Assembly (NCBI RefSeq): GCF_000182565.1
Contig: NW_015971539.1
Span: 62,001 to 126,000, forward strand
DNA length: 64,000 nucleotides
Direction: 5' to 3'
Origin: Spizellomyces punctatus DAOM BR117
Lineage: Eukaryota; Chytridiomycota; Chytridiomycetes; Spizellomycetales; Spizellomycetaceae
The first letter of the stretch is position 1; every line of letters starts with the position of its first letter. Positions 50,053-63,300 of this stretch are shown one piece after another. Both the position numbers and the translations under genes were made by a program. The notes below the pieces were generated by a model. The model saw nothing but the letters and a program-made list of their open reading frames with translations, did not search any database and was not told the origin of the DNA.

Positions 50053-53000
50053 TCATCGTTTACCTTCAGACTCTCTCTCGTCAGCGTCTTCATCGTCCCC
50101 TTTCCCCGTCTTCTTCTTTCTCTTCGCAGGCTTTTTCTTCCCATTACTACTCTCCTCGTCCATTTCAGCAGTGTCCTCCTCTTCCCGTTGTTGGACCTTT
50201 GCATCCAATTTTAGCTTTGCTTCCGCAAGCCGAAGGATATGTTGTTCAACTGATCCATCCAAAACCATCTTGATGACAGTTACGTCCCGGGTTTGACCGA
50301 CACGATGGGCGCGATCTTCCGCCTGAGCGTCATTGTGAGGATTGAAATCCTAAGAAAGAATAAGTGTACTGGACGCGACGATCTGTCAACGAGTAGCTTG
50401 GCTACACACCAGGTCGTAAAGGAAAACCACATTAGCGCTGGTTAAATTGATGCCGAATCCACCAGCTTTTGTCGACAAAAGGAACACCGTAACTTCGTCG
50501 TTGTCGTTGAACTCGTCAATCATCGATTGTCTATAAAAGGGACATTGTTAAAGAGTGACCTTGAATTCACAAATCAGCACCCGAATAAGAACCTTTCTGT
50601 CACCGTTGTCCGCCCGTCCATTCTCAAAAATCGTATTCCCATGCTGTCCAAAACTGCCTCCAAGATATCCAGCATCATGACAAACTGGCTGAAGACCAAT
50701 ATCCGATCGCCTTTCTCTCGCATCTCCAGCAACATAACTTCGAGCCGTTTGACTTTGCCAGCATCCATCCAGTGCTTGGATTGAAGTCTGTGCTTGTAGA
50801 TCGACTTTGCGGGTGTTAGAAAGCCGGATCTGTTGTCAGCTTTTATCCCACCAACGTAGATCATACCTTGTTCTTCATGCAAAGCTGATGTAGCTCAAAG
50901 TCGGACATAATTTGCATATCTTCGTAGATGTAATTGCGATCAGCGTCCATGTATTCCACCTCCTATACCAAGCTTTAGTGTGACAATTACAAGAAGAACG
51001 TAGTCTTGCGTGCATCCACACCTTCATAATCTCTCGACTCATCGTCCATAATTTGGTATCCGTATAGTGTCTCCTAAACAATAATGGGTGATCCGCAGCT
51101 TTGCGAAGCTGCATAAGAACATTAGACAGTTGTTTCTTCTCTCCAGTGGGTGGACGCGCGTTCGGAGTACGGGGTGCTTGTTTTCCTTTCTTCACACCAT
51201 TAGTGGATGAAGTCTGCGCTGTCTCGCCATTTTCAAGGAGTGATTTTCGCGATTCTGCTATTATGGACTGTGAAGAGCGGGTATTAAGCAACCACAGTTC
51301 GTCAAAAGTAGTCAGAAAACCAACCTGGTACAACTCTCTTTGACCCTCCGTTGCCGTACAGGTCTCTATTCGGACGTGCTTGCTCGGGAGTTCCTTCAGA
51401 ACCTAAAGGAAACCAATAGATAAGGAAGCCATGCCTACTGACTTTATTATCTCGGTGTTTATACCTGCGCCTTCTTTCTCCGTAAAACAAAAGGTGCCAT
51501 AATCTTCTTCGCCCTTTCTATGCGCTGTCTGCTCAAAAATCCACTTTCCCCTTGGGCCGCAGATTGCTTCACATTGAAAATTTTGTTGAACGCTTCAAAG
51601 TTTGCAAAGAGATCGGGCATAATAAAAGTCAGCAGAGCCTGTCGGATGAGAGGGGTCAGGCATTGTACACACACTTGCGACGACCATGGGGTATACCAGA
51701 AGTTCCATTAAGTTATTCTGCAGAGGCGTTCCAGTGAGCAAGAGTCGGAAAGGCGTCTACGTGTAAAAGACATCAGCATCAGCCAGGTTAGTTTATGTAT
51801 TAATCACGTCTGCCCTGATCACGACGAGAGTACCAACCTTATATGACATCAGATGTTTGTATCGGGCGGACTCCATGTTCTTGACCATATCTACGTTCCA
51901 GGGTCAACGGAATTGCATGACGTACAAAGTTTTGTATTCGGTACTCACGCCCTTCATCTAAAATTAATGATTTACAGCGAAGCTTTCTTAGAAAACCACG
52001 ATCGTCGCGTTGGCCTGTCGCCAAGTTGTAGCTGTAGTACAATATCAATACAAAGCAGAAATAATCGAGTAAAGAATCGCATACTCACGTAGTGACCAGT
52101 ACATCAATGTCATCAATTTCATTATAAATAGACTCTTGCATCTCGTAACGATCCTTCTGAGATCCGTAGTACGAGCGGACGCGAAGGGACGGCACCCACT
52201 TCGCAAACTCTCGCAACCAATTTTCTAGAAACATTGGATTCATCAACCTCGGCAAGCTGGTATTTTCAAAGCATAATAGTTTACCAAGTGTAGAGGAGGG
52301 TACTACTACCAGGTGCGGACCTGACTTGCCATGGCTTTTTAGGTAGCCCAGAAATGAGATCACTTGTGCTGTCTTTCCCAAGCCCATCTGAAGAAAAATA
52401 TTAATTACATAGTCTCTCCAAATTGTAATCGAAAAAGCTCACCTCATCAGCGAAAATACCACCCAAGCCTTTGCTATGCAGCATGTACAGCCAACTAATG
52501 CCAACAAGCTGATAGGACTTTAATGTGAGCTCCGGATTTACCAGTGCCGGTTGCACTCGAAGACACTTGAACAGTGTCCGTCCGTCGACCTCCATGTCAT
52601 CCTCGTCACCCTGTACACTCTCGTCTACATGCGTCAGGCAGATTTCGGGAGCATCTCCATCCTCTTCGATCTTCTCCCCTATTTCCTCGCCACCCTGACT
52701 CTCCTCTTTGGTCCAGCGCTTGAGGACGCTCATGACCTCCTCTCCAAATTTCTCACATCGTTCAATAAGCATATCTACTTGTCCATATCCCTCTAGTACA
52801 TCTTGGTACTTGTCTGGCAATTTTGCCAACAATCGGTGGTTTTTGTGTCCAGCTAGTGAATCTCTTAGATGGGCCATATCTACGAACGGCCTAAGACCAA
52901 TGACAAAGTCTCCTTGTTCTGTGGTGCACATGATGGCTTCCATCAACTGTTGGAGAGAGGCAGTGTTGAAAAAGGCGACGGTTTGCGCATCCAAATCAAT

Positions 53001-54158
53001 TGACTTGGCGTAACCTCCATTTGGTCCTTCGTCAACATCCGTAGCTTCGTCAGATTCCGTGTCTTCATCTCGTATGCGAACAGGCTTTTGCTTTGGTGGA
53101 GGAGGACGTTTGATAGCCACAACTTCTACGTCACTGCTCTGCGGCGTCAATTCCTTAACATCTTTTCTTTTAACCAAACGCCTCCTTCTCGGACCTTCCG
53201 TTCCGTCGTTCGACAAACTGGCTGGCGACGAATCTCTGCCCTTCATGAGCAACTCGGCGGCGACCTCGACGTCATTACTGGCACGCTCCAGAACTCGTTG
53301 TAAAGCAGCGGGGTCCGAGTCAGGGAACGTATCTATCAGTTTTGCTAATTTAGCGTCTTGGCTGGTCCCTGTATTTGGAACAGGTTCTGCTGGACGTCGT
53401 GTTAGCGGTGAATCGTTCTCCACACTCAGATTCCGCGCTTCGGCAACCCATGGATGCCAATTGTTTCGAATTTGGTGCGACTTGAGGGCATCTCCCATAC
53501 TTGGTAATTCGTCTGTACCATGGGTTCTGCTAAGCTTTGACGTATGATCGCTTTTTGCTTCTTTTAGCAACGGTGTGGATTGGGAGGGTACAGCTCTTGT
53601 CGCAATAGAAGGAGGTCGGTGTCCACCATTAGAGATCGATGGTTCATACTTGAAAGATTTGACGATGTTGCCAAATGACTGATCCATTGTATTAGTTGCA
53701 TCGCTAATCGCCTCGACTGGTTTCACTTTACGGGCGCCATAGCGCGGTTTAGCCTTGAATTCCGCATCTGGCTTGTCAAGTACTGGAGTTGGCGATCGAG
53801 CAGGAGGATTTTGATAGCGCTTCACCGGACTGACCCAGTCCGTTACGGGCATGTCCACGTCCGAGGATAGATCCACGGCTGAACGGGTATCTTTGGGAAT
53901 GGAGCCGGGCCTTGCAGGAACCGGCGTTTCTGGAATAACAGTATCGGATAGGATCTCTGATGATCGCTGATTTTTCGGCGTTCTATCGACCGTTTGCGGT
54001 TTTGACGGTGAACTAAAGGTGTCTGTCTTTTCAAACCAATCCTCCTGGTCATCCCTCCTCTTTTCACCGCCATTGCCATTTTTCCTCAAAAGTCGCCTCC
54101 TCTTCGGTAAAGACGAGGAAGAGTCCACATCAGTATCCGATGAGTCCGTGCGCTTCAT
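50053..54158 (-). CDS. FUN30: Fun30/SMARCAD1 Snf2-family chromatin remodeller
   Basis: Thirteen exons: 54158-52443, 52387-52285, 52224-52089, 52031-51949, 51890-51838, 51756-51697, 51638-51465, 51402-51325, 51267-51022, 50962-50867, 50804-50593, 50530-50410 and 50349-50053, giving 1,124 residues with all phases matching. An N-terminal half of about 490 residues is disordered and Ser/Pro-rich. It contains a CUE-like segment ([20 protein letters not shown] with VAAELLM), the ubiquitin-binding module of this family. The Snf2 ATPase follows: [15 protein letters not shown], Walker A split across exons 1/2 (ADE/MGLGKT), [11 protein letters not shown], the DEGHM box typical for Fun30, [26 protein letters not shown], and in the helicase C half [25 protein letters not shown] and AHRVGQT. 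The C-terminus is Lys/Glu-rich. It acts on nucleosomes in heterochromatin silencing and DNA-end resection. Confidence 0.95.
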
Positions 54159-54687
54159 TGTGAATGGCTGTTATCGTGAGATGGTTCGAACACACAGAAG
54201 GCTTGAGTCCCGGAGATCCACTTGACAATGACACAGATTTTAGACCTCAAGAACACGTCGGCTTAGAACAAAAAGGTCCCACCCTCTACACAGATACCAA
54301 CAAGTTTACCGAGACTGATGCTCGTCTTGTGAATTGTGAGATCTTTTGACATCGGGACGACCCTATTGCTTGACAGCGCACCAGCCATCTTTGCAATTTA
54401 ACCATATCAGGTGTTCTGCCACAATGTGGTGGCTTAACAACCTTGGCCAATGGCTTCACCGCTACTAAGCACGAGCAACGACGACGAGCAACAACAGGAC
54501 TAGACTGCGCACCACGGCCATTACGACCTGCATTACGTGGCCCTTGCCTTTCCAATCATCGCTTTCCGCGATCTTGCCTTCGAAAGTTGAATACATGCCC
54601 CACTGAATATTGCTCTAACTTGCCTTCCCGTCGTTCGGGATCTGCAGTTTTACCCTTTCAGCAGTTCCCTACCTGCGGTCCTCCGCC
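54159..54687. promoter_or_regulatory. divergent intergenic promoter region (529 bp)
   Basis: FUN30 (-) and IBTK (+) start codons face apart here, so both promoters are expected inside. No coding sequence recognised. Confidence 0.5.
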
Positions 54688-57600
54688 ATGTTTGCCGCGG
54701 TGAGGAATCGCGACGTCAGCACACTTCGGTCTTTGCTTCTTGGATCTGACACTTCAAGCAGTGGCCATACTGGTGGGCCAGGTAGTGGAAGCTTTGGAAG
54801 CCTGGGGAAACATAGCGTCCTAAAGCAGCGCAAAGGGACGGTTGACCCAAATGAAAGGGATGGTGAAGGCAATACCGTTCTGCACATTGCTGTGGCTTCA
54901 GGGAATGTGGAAGCTGTAAACATAATTCTCCAATGCCCGAAGCTCAATGTGAATGTGCAAGATACGGAGAGTGGCTACACTGCTCTCCATAAAGCCCTAT
55001 ACGACGGAAACCTCTCACTAGCACTGCACATACTCCGTCAACGCGAGGACTGTGACCTTACAATTCGGGACCGAGAGGGGAACACTTGTTTGGGACTTCT
55101 TGTCTCGACCATCGAGAGTGCGACGTCAATAAGCGAGCCATTGCCTCCAATTAGCGACCCGCCAGCCGAACGATCCTATGATTCTGATGAGGACAGTCCT
55201 TCGCAGGAAAAGCGTACTGATGATCGCCCAGATGCTGCCGCATCGTTGTGGACCTGGGGAAGCAATACAAACTATCTACTGGGACATCAAAATTCGGATG
55301 ACAGGGCTTTCCCGGAAAGGGTCGATATAACGGCGACTTACAGGAAGTCAGACAGGCCAACCGTAACGGTACAGACGTTTTCAGAACACGACCCTGATGT
55401 GAAGTCAATCGTCTTGTCAAAGTACCATAGCGCTATTTTGACGAGCGATCGGTTATTTACGAATGGGGTGGGGTCAGGTGGAAGGTTAGGTCTCGGAGAT
55501 GAAGATACAATGTTAAGACCAATGGTCGTAAGAGGGGTGAAAGGTAAAGTAGCCTCCCTTGCAGTCGGGCCAGAGCACACTGTGGCTGTGACCACCACTG
55601 GAGATATATGGACATGGGGTAGCAATCGATATGGACAGCTAGGTAAATCTTACCGTTGTCGCTCTGTCTCGGGTAGGTGTTCTGAATACCTACTGAATAG
55701 GCTACGTTTCGGAAACTGTTGGAAAGGATACACCTTGTGAATTGAAGCCAAGGGAAGTTGGAGGGACTCTCAAGAGAGTCCGCATACTTGGTGCGGCAGC
55801 ATCCAGACATCACACCGCAGCCTTTTCCGATGCGGGGACAATCTATACGTGGGGCATAAGCGTGGGTCAACTAGGTGGGATGATATAGCGTGCCATCATT
55901 TGTTGTTGTGGCTGATATGCTGTCATTAGGATATCAACAGCCACTGAACACCATCCACAATTACCCAAAGAAGGTTACAGATTTTCCCCAGCAGAATATC
56001 CTTCAGCTATCAGCGACGAAAAGTGCCACGGCGGTCCTCACTGAATCCTATGAGGTCTTCGTCTTTGCAGAATTCAAATACAGTAGAGTCACCTTCCCTT
56101 TCCAGCAATTCCCGAAACACGTGCAAGTCCACCACCCCCGAACCGAAAAGCCTCCTTATATTACCAAGATCGTCTCTGGAAACCACCAATTTGCGGCTTT
56201 AACATCTGCCGGTGATGTCTTTCTTTGGTCTCCGCCTGAGAAGCAGTTTGCGGAAACATGGCAGCACCTGACCTTTCCTCAGAGAAGACCCAAGAAAGTC
56301 TGGTCCGTTCGTAAGAAACATCTGGCAGCTCGTGATGTCGCTGTTGGTATCGATTCAAGTATTATTATTCGGACAGATAGCGGTCACGTCTTCATAGGTA
56401 TCAGGTACGTGTGACCACAAACGTGAGAATAGGCGGATCCCTATATTCATCGGTGCTCATATCTTCCATTGTCAGACGCAAAGATGCCAAAGTGAGAAAC
56501 GTGAGCGAGACCGACGAGGCCAAAGACGTCGTTTATTTCAAATACCACAAAATACCATATCTCCAGCACGTCCAACACGTGGTGGCCAGCGCGTCAGGAG
56601 CTTATGGTGCTATTCGATTGGATCGTCGCCCGCGTACCGTTACAGTCAGTCCTGGTACCCTCCGCGAGGATATTCACAAAGCCTTCTCCGCGGATCCGGA
56701 TCCGGATAAGCCAGACTTCCATGGCGTTGGAATAGGCCCGGACGTGGAAGGTGTTGGGGATGTGGTGTTTGTCACAAGAGATAAACGGACTCTTCATGCG
56801 CATCGCGTGATTTTGGCCTGTCGTTCCCCTTTCTTCAAACGCTTGTTCTGCGATGGGAACCTGCTACCTGGAACCAAGAAGACTGTAAAAGACGTCACAG
56901 TAGAATTCAAGCTCAATACGATGTCGAATGTTGTCGAGATATCCGTTCCGACGTGCCATTCGCGAACATTATCCCTTTTATTAGACTACATATATAGCGG
57001 AGGATTCCGCAAAGCTTGGGACCACACGATATTTATGCGTGAAGACACCACTATTACTCCGCACGGGTCTCTGCAACCGTCGACCATTTATAAGGAGTTC
57101 AATCAATTTGCCAAAACTTTCCAGCTCGGCGATACCGACGTGATTCAGCTGACGGATAGTAAAGGACGCGCCTACCATCAGCATATCTTTTCAATTCTGA
57201 ATGATAGTAAAGACACATATGATCAGTTTTCCGATGTCTTATTACGGCTCTCTGATCGTGATGTTCGGGCACATCGGGTCATTCTGACAACTCGATGCCC
57301 TTTCTTTAATGCAATGCTGGGAAGCGGTTCGCGTTGGTCGTTCGCAGAGGAAGGTGGACTGGCGCTGGTGCAACTTGATCATTTTCGTTTTGAGGTGATG
57401 GAGGTCGTGTTGCGATATATATATGGTGACGGCAGTGCCGACGAGGTTTTTGCTGGAATAGAAAAGCGAGGCATATCTGAGTTTGTTGAGTTCACCATCG
57501 AGGTCCTTGCCGCGGCAAATGAGCTGTTGTTGGAAAGGCTGAAGGAGATATGCGCGGTTATTCTGGAGCGAGCAATGGACATTCGAAATATGGTTGCAAT

Positions 57601-59279
57601 GTTGGTTGTAGCAGATACGTACGAGGCGACGAAACTGAAGGATGCTTGTCTCAATTTCGGTATGGCAACAATTGACATCATTTCCGCAGGATGTGTCAAT
57701 GACCCTTTGCCTCCCTTTCTGTAAAGTTTGTAGGAATATGGAGACAGCTGTGGAATGTCGCATGCTAGAGGATGTCGCTGAGGAGCTCATAACCGACATT
57801 GAAAATCGACTTCGCGACATGCAATCCCGGAAATACCCCTTTACGCGGGGCGAGAATAGTATTTACCAACGCATCAGAGCAATTGCCGTAAACGAGGAAG
57901 AAGAAAGAAAGCGACGCAGGAGATCAGCGTACGATGAACGAAAACGGGTAGAGCGGGAAATGGGTCTAGTTTGCGCAACTAGCTCATACGAAGAGGCGTC
58001 TGCTGGGTCGAAGCACTTTCCGCTTCGTGAGAGCACTGAAGGTGACAGCGGCGATGATCAAAAGGATGTTCCCCGCGAGCGAGGCTTTGACGGGGAGGAG
58101 GAGGATCTTTTTGAGATGGAGATGGAGGCTCCCATGAAGGAAGGTGATAAGAAGACTGGTTCTAGCAGTCAGGAGGCATGTACCCCCACACCAGGTGCGA
58201 AAGCTACTTCTCGTGGTAAGAAGGACAAGCGCGCGTGGAGGAAGTTGGATTTGAACGGGATGACCGCTGTGTCAGTGTCGCCGGTCGCGGCAACGACAAC
58301 CGCGCCGCCCGTTGCACCAGCCAAGGTCGAATCTCCGAGCCCAGTCAAGACCTGGGGAGCCGTTATAGCAAAAGATCAAAAAGCCTCTTTCAGAGACATC
58401 ATGGATGAGACGCGTGCGACATCTTCCACCCCCGTTTCCAATCTTTCGATTGCCATGGCAAGCCGAAAGAAATCTTTCCTCGATATCATGGCAGAAGCTG
58501 AAGCAAAACCTCCCACCTCTCCCGACTTTAGCGTTGGGGTCCAGAAGCGAACTATGTCACCTAGTCCCGCAAAGAAACCTCCCTCTGCAACCTCTGCTCA
58601 AAGGCCTCCAGCACCCATATCAACGCCAACAAAGCCAGCTCCGTGGACGTCTAGTGGCAGTCCCGCAACGCCTTCAGCAACACATCCCTGCACGCCGCCA
58701 CCAGTATCACATTTCCCGATTACCATCAAAGTAACCTCACCGTCTAGAACCAAGATGTCGCAAAAGGAACGCCGAAAGTCAGCCGCCGCAGCCAAAGCCT
58801 CTTTGCCGTCACCACCATTAGGTCCTTCTCCCTCTCCTTGGGCAAACACCGTGCCCGCATGGGGGTTAAATTCCAAGCCAAATGGGACTGGCAGTATGGG
58901 TAAAACGCTCAAACAGATCCAAGATGAGGAGCGAGCAGGGTTGAGCGGCGGTGTGGAATTGGCTGGACGATCCAGCAGTAACGGCAGTAACGGCAGTATA
59001 TCATCCAACAACCCGGCATCCCATTGGTTGGGCGGGCCAGGATTTGCTAGTGCCGCCGCTTCAGCAGTTTCATCCTCCTCCGCGACAGTGTCTTCCTTCA
59101 CATCCATTCAAGCCGAACAGCTGCATTATCAGCAAGCTCGGCACAAGATGCTCAAGAAGCCGCTATCACGCATCCAAGCCGAGGAGCGCGCCGTAAAAGA
59201 CTTGATTGAATTTTATGCCATGACAAAAGGGGTTGGGAGTGGGGAATGGGTAGTTGTGACGAGGGGTGAGAAGAGTTGA
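54688..59279 (+). CDS. IBTK: IBtk-like protein: ankyrin, RCC1 and two BTB domains
   Basis: Five exons: 54688-55642, 55701-55874, 55930-56404, 56476-57659 and 57727-59279, giving 1,446 residues. Order of domains as in inhibitor of Bruton kinase: ankyrin repeats (GNTVLHIAVASGNVEAVNII, YTALHKALYDGNLSLALHIL), an RCC1 propeller (LWTWGSNTNYLLGH, IWTWGSNRYGQLG, IYTWGISVGQLG), then two BTB/POZ domains (VVFVTRDKRTLHAHRVILAC; DVLLRLSDRDVRAHRVILTT). A long disordered C-terminal region carries paired motifs: FRDIMDE and FLDIMAE, then IQDEERA and IQAEERA. Animal IBtk is a substrate adaptor of CUL3 ubiquitin ligases and the BTB pair suggests the same here. The last intron uses GTATGG and an AAG acceptor at 57726; only this choice keeps the BTB C-terminal helices in frame. 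Confidence 0.92.
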
Positions 59280-60388
59280 TACTCCAGTGGACCATGAAAT
59301 CTTGTTATGTGGCTGTCACTTGTTCTTTTTGGATACTCTTATATTTATGACACTTCACACGGCTCATGCCGTGTATGATTAATGTGTATTTTTAAGTGGC
59401 ATTGAGAGCGGCTCTATAAAGATGTGGATTGACTCCTCAAAATGGTCAAGATATGCATCCAGACGGCAGTGTAGATGTTTAACAGATTGTGTATGGCACA
59501 TTTAGGGCATGAAATCGCACAATGAGAAAAGCGAGATCATGGAAACAGTGCGCCTTGCGAGTTACTCTTGCATTTAGTAAGAACAAGATCGCTGCTACTG
59601 TGAAAGGAGAACACAATCTTGCGAATGATCATGCGTTTTTGTAACAAATTCCAGCGTTGGGGGGTGGGCGGTCCAAGTTCTCTGGCTTGTGCGCTCTTTC
59701 TCGAACATTGAAATTGAAAAGGGCAAAAGCCAAGACCACGACCAGCCCACCTGTAGAGTATTCGTAGGTATAAATGTACGGTATCCCAACCGCGAATCCG
59801 TCCATCCGTACGCCTCACACCCAAAGAGGACTGCAAGGGATATAGAACCGGACCGCTTCCTCGGATTCCGTCGTAAATGCTCTTTCAAGGTTCAGAAGGC
59901 TCCCAGCTATTTCAGCAAGTTTTGGCGACCCGCTGTTGTTGAACTGCAGCCGCAGATTCTTGAGTAAGCGAATTGGAAGAAACGGACAGGTTCGGGAATC
60001 GAAAGCGTTTTTATAGGACGCAATTGTGGCGGAGCGATAAAATATTGCGCCACAGCATCGATCATGATTACGGATGTAGGTAACCTTATATCTCATCGCT
60101 CCCTTTATTCTGGCGTCAGTGGGTGGCCGAAACTCGTCGCCTCAATACATCTGGTGCATCACAAGATGAATGTCCTTGCGAACTGGTGCTATGATATGCC
60201 AAGTTGACAAGAAATTTCCAGCCTACTAAGTAAGCAAAGTGACTTGATGAACAGTCTAGATTGTCCCACTGGGCATTCTAAGGTGCCCTTTCGCGTGCAG
60301 TTGTAATCTAGTAAAGTATATTTGAATATCAACAAAAGAAATATATATCTCGCTGTTTATAGAAGCTTTCTGCACTCTAGGCACGCCA
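59280..60388. other. convergent intergenic region, 1.1 kb
   Basis: Between the 3' ends of IBTK (+) and ACC1 (-). Several short frames overlap on both strands near 59540-60100 with no domain. No RNA gene recognised. Confidence 0.5.
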
Positions 60389-63300
60389 TCAGATATCGCT
60401 GTCCTTGAATGCATCCAAGACCCTCTTGCGGATCTTGGGATCCAATCCATCCACAATTCTCAATAATCCCTTCACGGCAGCATCTACGTCTTCCGCAGCC
60501 ACCTTTTCAACCATTTTCACGTGTCCTGCAATCCTGGCTCTCTCAATACGTTCATCAACACCTTCCCGTTTCATACTCAACCACCGCACCACCTCCAAGT
60601 CATTATGGCGATACTCTTTACTACCGACAGGGTGTAACATCCCTCCGTGACGAGCTACATCTTCATCATAGACTTCATCATCCAGTGCCGCTCGTACTTT
60701 ATTCAAGTCCTCTGTAAACCAAGACTCGAGGTGCTGTTTGCCTTCGGAGCGGGAGAGGGAAGGATCGGCTGCGAGGAGCTGACTGAGGACACTTTCTTCG
60801 CTAATGCGACGGAGGAGGCGCCAGTAGAAGAACCGACGACTTTCACGCCAGCTTACGACGCGCTCCACAACTTCTTTGGCCAACATGCGGCCGGGTCGGT
60901 CGTGAAGGTCAGCAAAGTGGACTGCCACTTGGTGGTACACGGGCATCAGCTCCTTTTCTCGTTTGTCAAACGCCCTTTGGAGCTCGGCCTTTTTCTCAGG
61001 TGTAACTGTTGATCCTGCGCTACTGGCTTCCGAGAGAGCCCGTTTCAGCTCCCGGTATTCCGCATCCAAACGCTCCATGGCAGCAACCATCTGGGCCCGA
61101 CGGAATTTGATCTCAACGATACCCTGTGGTTCAAGAACCCCACCACGCGCTTCCTCTTCCGCGTACATCTCCATCATCTCAGGGTTGATGGTAGGGTCGA
61201 GTACCACCCAAGCTCCGCCTCTCAATTCACCAATAACGTAAATGAACACGGGTTGCTTGTATGCCCTCAAGGCATCTACAATGCAGGCACCATACTTGAG
61301 GACCTCTTTGTACATGTCACTCTGGCCACCAGAGAACCCACGCCAGTTTGCGAAAATGAAGAGAGGAAGCTGTTCACCCTTGTTGAAATCGTTAATCGCT
61401 TGGGCGGTCTTGTAGGCAGAATTGGGGTACCAGACTTGACCGGCTTCTACAATGGTCTGCTCCTGGGACTTGTCATCGGCGGCATCAGCCGGGATGATGG
61501 ATTCCGTGGAGCGGGTTTCGACGGAAATGGCGCCAACTGGGATCCCTCCTAAGCGCGCACGTCCCACGACCACACCCTTGGCCCAGCCAGCAAGAGTCTC
61601 TGTAAAACTACCTCGATCGAAGAATCCGTCAACAAAGTCTCCTTCACTGTCCTCATATCCAGCCAGTAGTTCACGGGGGTCATACGACCCAGATGGGATT
61701 TCGGTCTCAACGTCTCGGTCAACCGAGTCTGTCGCTGGTAGAACAGGAAGTGGAGCATTGCGATGTTTGGGAACATAAGAAAGCCAGTTCAAAATCTCTT
61801 GCACACCGTTCATGTCGTCCTTGGCAACAAGATGGGAGACACCGTTCCGGTGCATAATTTGCGTGCCACCAAGTTGGAGGTTCGATGTGTATACTTCCCG
61901 TCCGAGAACCTTGTTCAGTGCGGCCGCACCTGTGAGAATAATAGGTGTGTACTCCACTTGGATGGTACGCTGACCGAGACGGACTAGATAAGCCCCAATA
62001 CCTAAATCAAACCAGCCAATCAGTGAAACTAGCTCTCGAAGAGCCAAAAGGCACAATGTTGTCGCACTTACCCACAGACCGGCAGGTAACCAGCGTCAGC
62101 GTGAAAATCTCCTCGTACGCCAAACTGGTCTCCCCAGCAATCATTCCACTCCCTTGCAGATTCTCGACACCCAAGCCATGCGTTCGACCAATCACATCAA
62201 TGATTTTGTACCTCGTCTCTCCGTCGGTCGTCACTAGTTTCTCGCACCGGACAGAGGGATTGCTGCCTTGATCAAGGACAAGCTTCTTATGCTCTTCTTC
62301 GGTGAGATAGAGATAATCGAATCCTTTAGAAGGATTGCTCGGGTCCAACCAGCATACGTTGAAATGGTTAATTACTTCGTCAGCGAGGCCAATGCGAGCA
62401 CCAGAGTTGGCTGAGATGTAAATCCGGGGAATGCCTAATCGTCTCGCGTACTCAGAGGCTTTGAAGAACACCAGGTCCTCCATTGGCCCAAAGGAGCCAA
62501 TATTGAACGTGATATCGTTGGCGACAATAACAATATGACGCCCTTCGGGATACTCGGGTGTGAACAATTCAAAGTCCCATGCCACCATTCCGCAAGTGTT
62601 TTCGCCTAACAACACAAAACAAAGAAATTGATATACATTTTCCAACGTTCCTGCACAAATGAATACCTACCAGGTTCTCTGACAGTCTCTACCAGCTCCC
62701 CATTCTTACCCACGACCAATTCAACCACATTCATAATTACAGCTGGAACCCTTGCTCCACTCTCCTCAGCATATCGAATCCAGCTCTTCTCCACAGCCCT
62801 TCTGAACAATTCTGGAAAGTCATAGATGTAGGTTGTACCCATCAAGTGTGCCTTGTACCGTTTGGGCTGGATCGATTCGCGGGTCGGGTAGGGCGCGCCA
62901 ACGGCTTGATGATGGAGTGGACCGGGTGGGGATGACAGCGACATGAGCTTTTGAACTCCGGTACCATCGCGCACTTCTTGATAGACATCAACTTTTGTGA
63001 CGTATCCGGTAACCGAAGAGATTGTGAACCGGATAGGTTTAGCTGTTGATGAGGAGGAGTTGGGGGGCATAGGCGGTGGGGAAATCAGACCGCTGCTACT
63101 GTATGGGCTTCCGCTTCCACTGTTCAAAGTATTGCCCCGGCGAAAGATGAACCGCACCTCGGCCGTAGCCACACGAAGTTTCCATAGGCGCTGTCCATGT
63201 CTATCTACAAACTCTTTCAAGCTCGCCTCAGCTGCATCAATATCAATTTCGAACGTGGGGACAAAGTTGATAAAGAGATGATTGCAGTCGGTGTTTGGGT

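Noticed and set aside
57642-57726. separate gene starting at 57642
   Set aside because: The frame from 57727 continues the IBtk BTB C-terminal helices in phase after a 67-nt intron, so it is exon 5 of IBTK.
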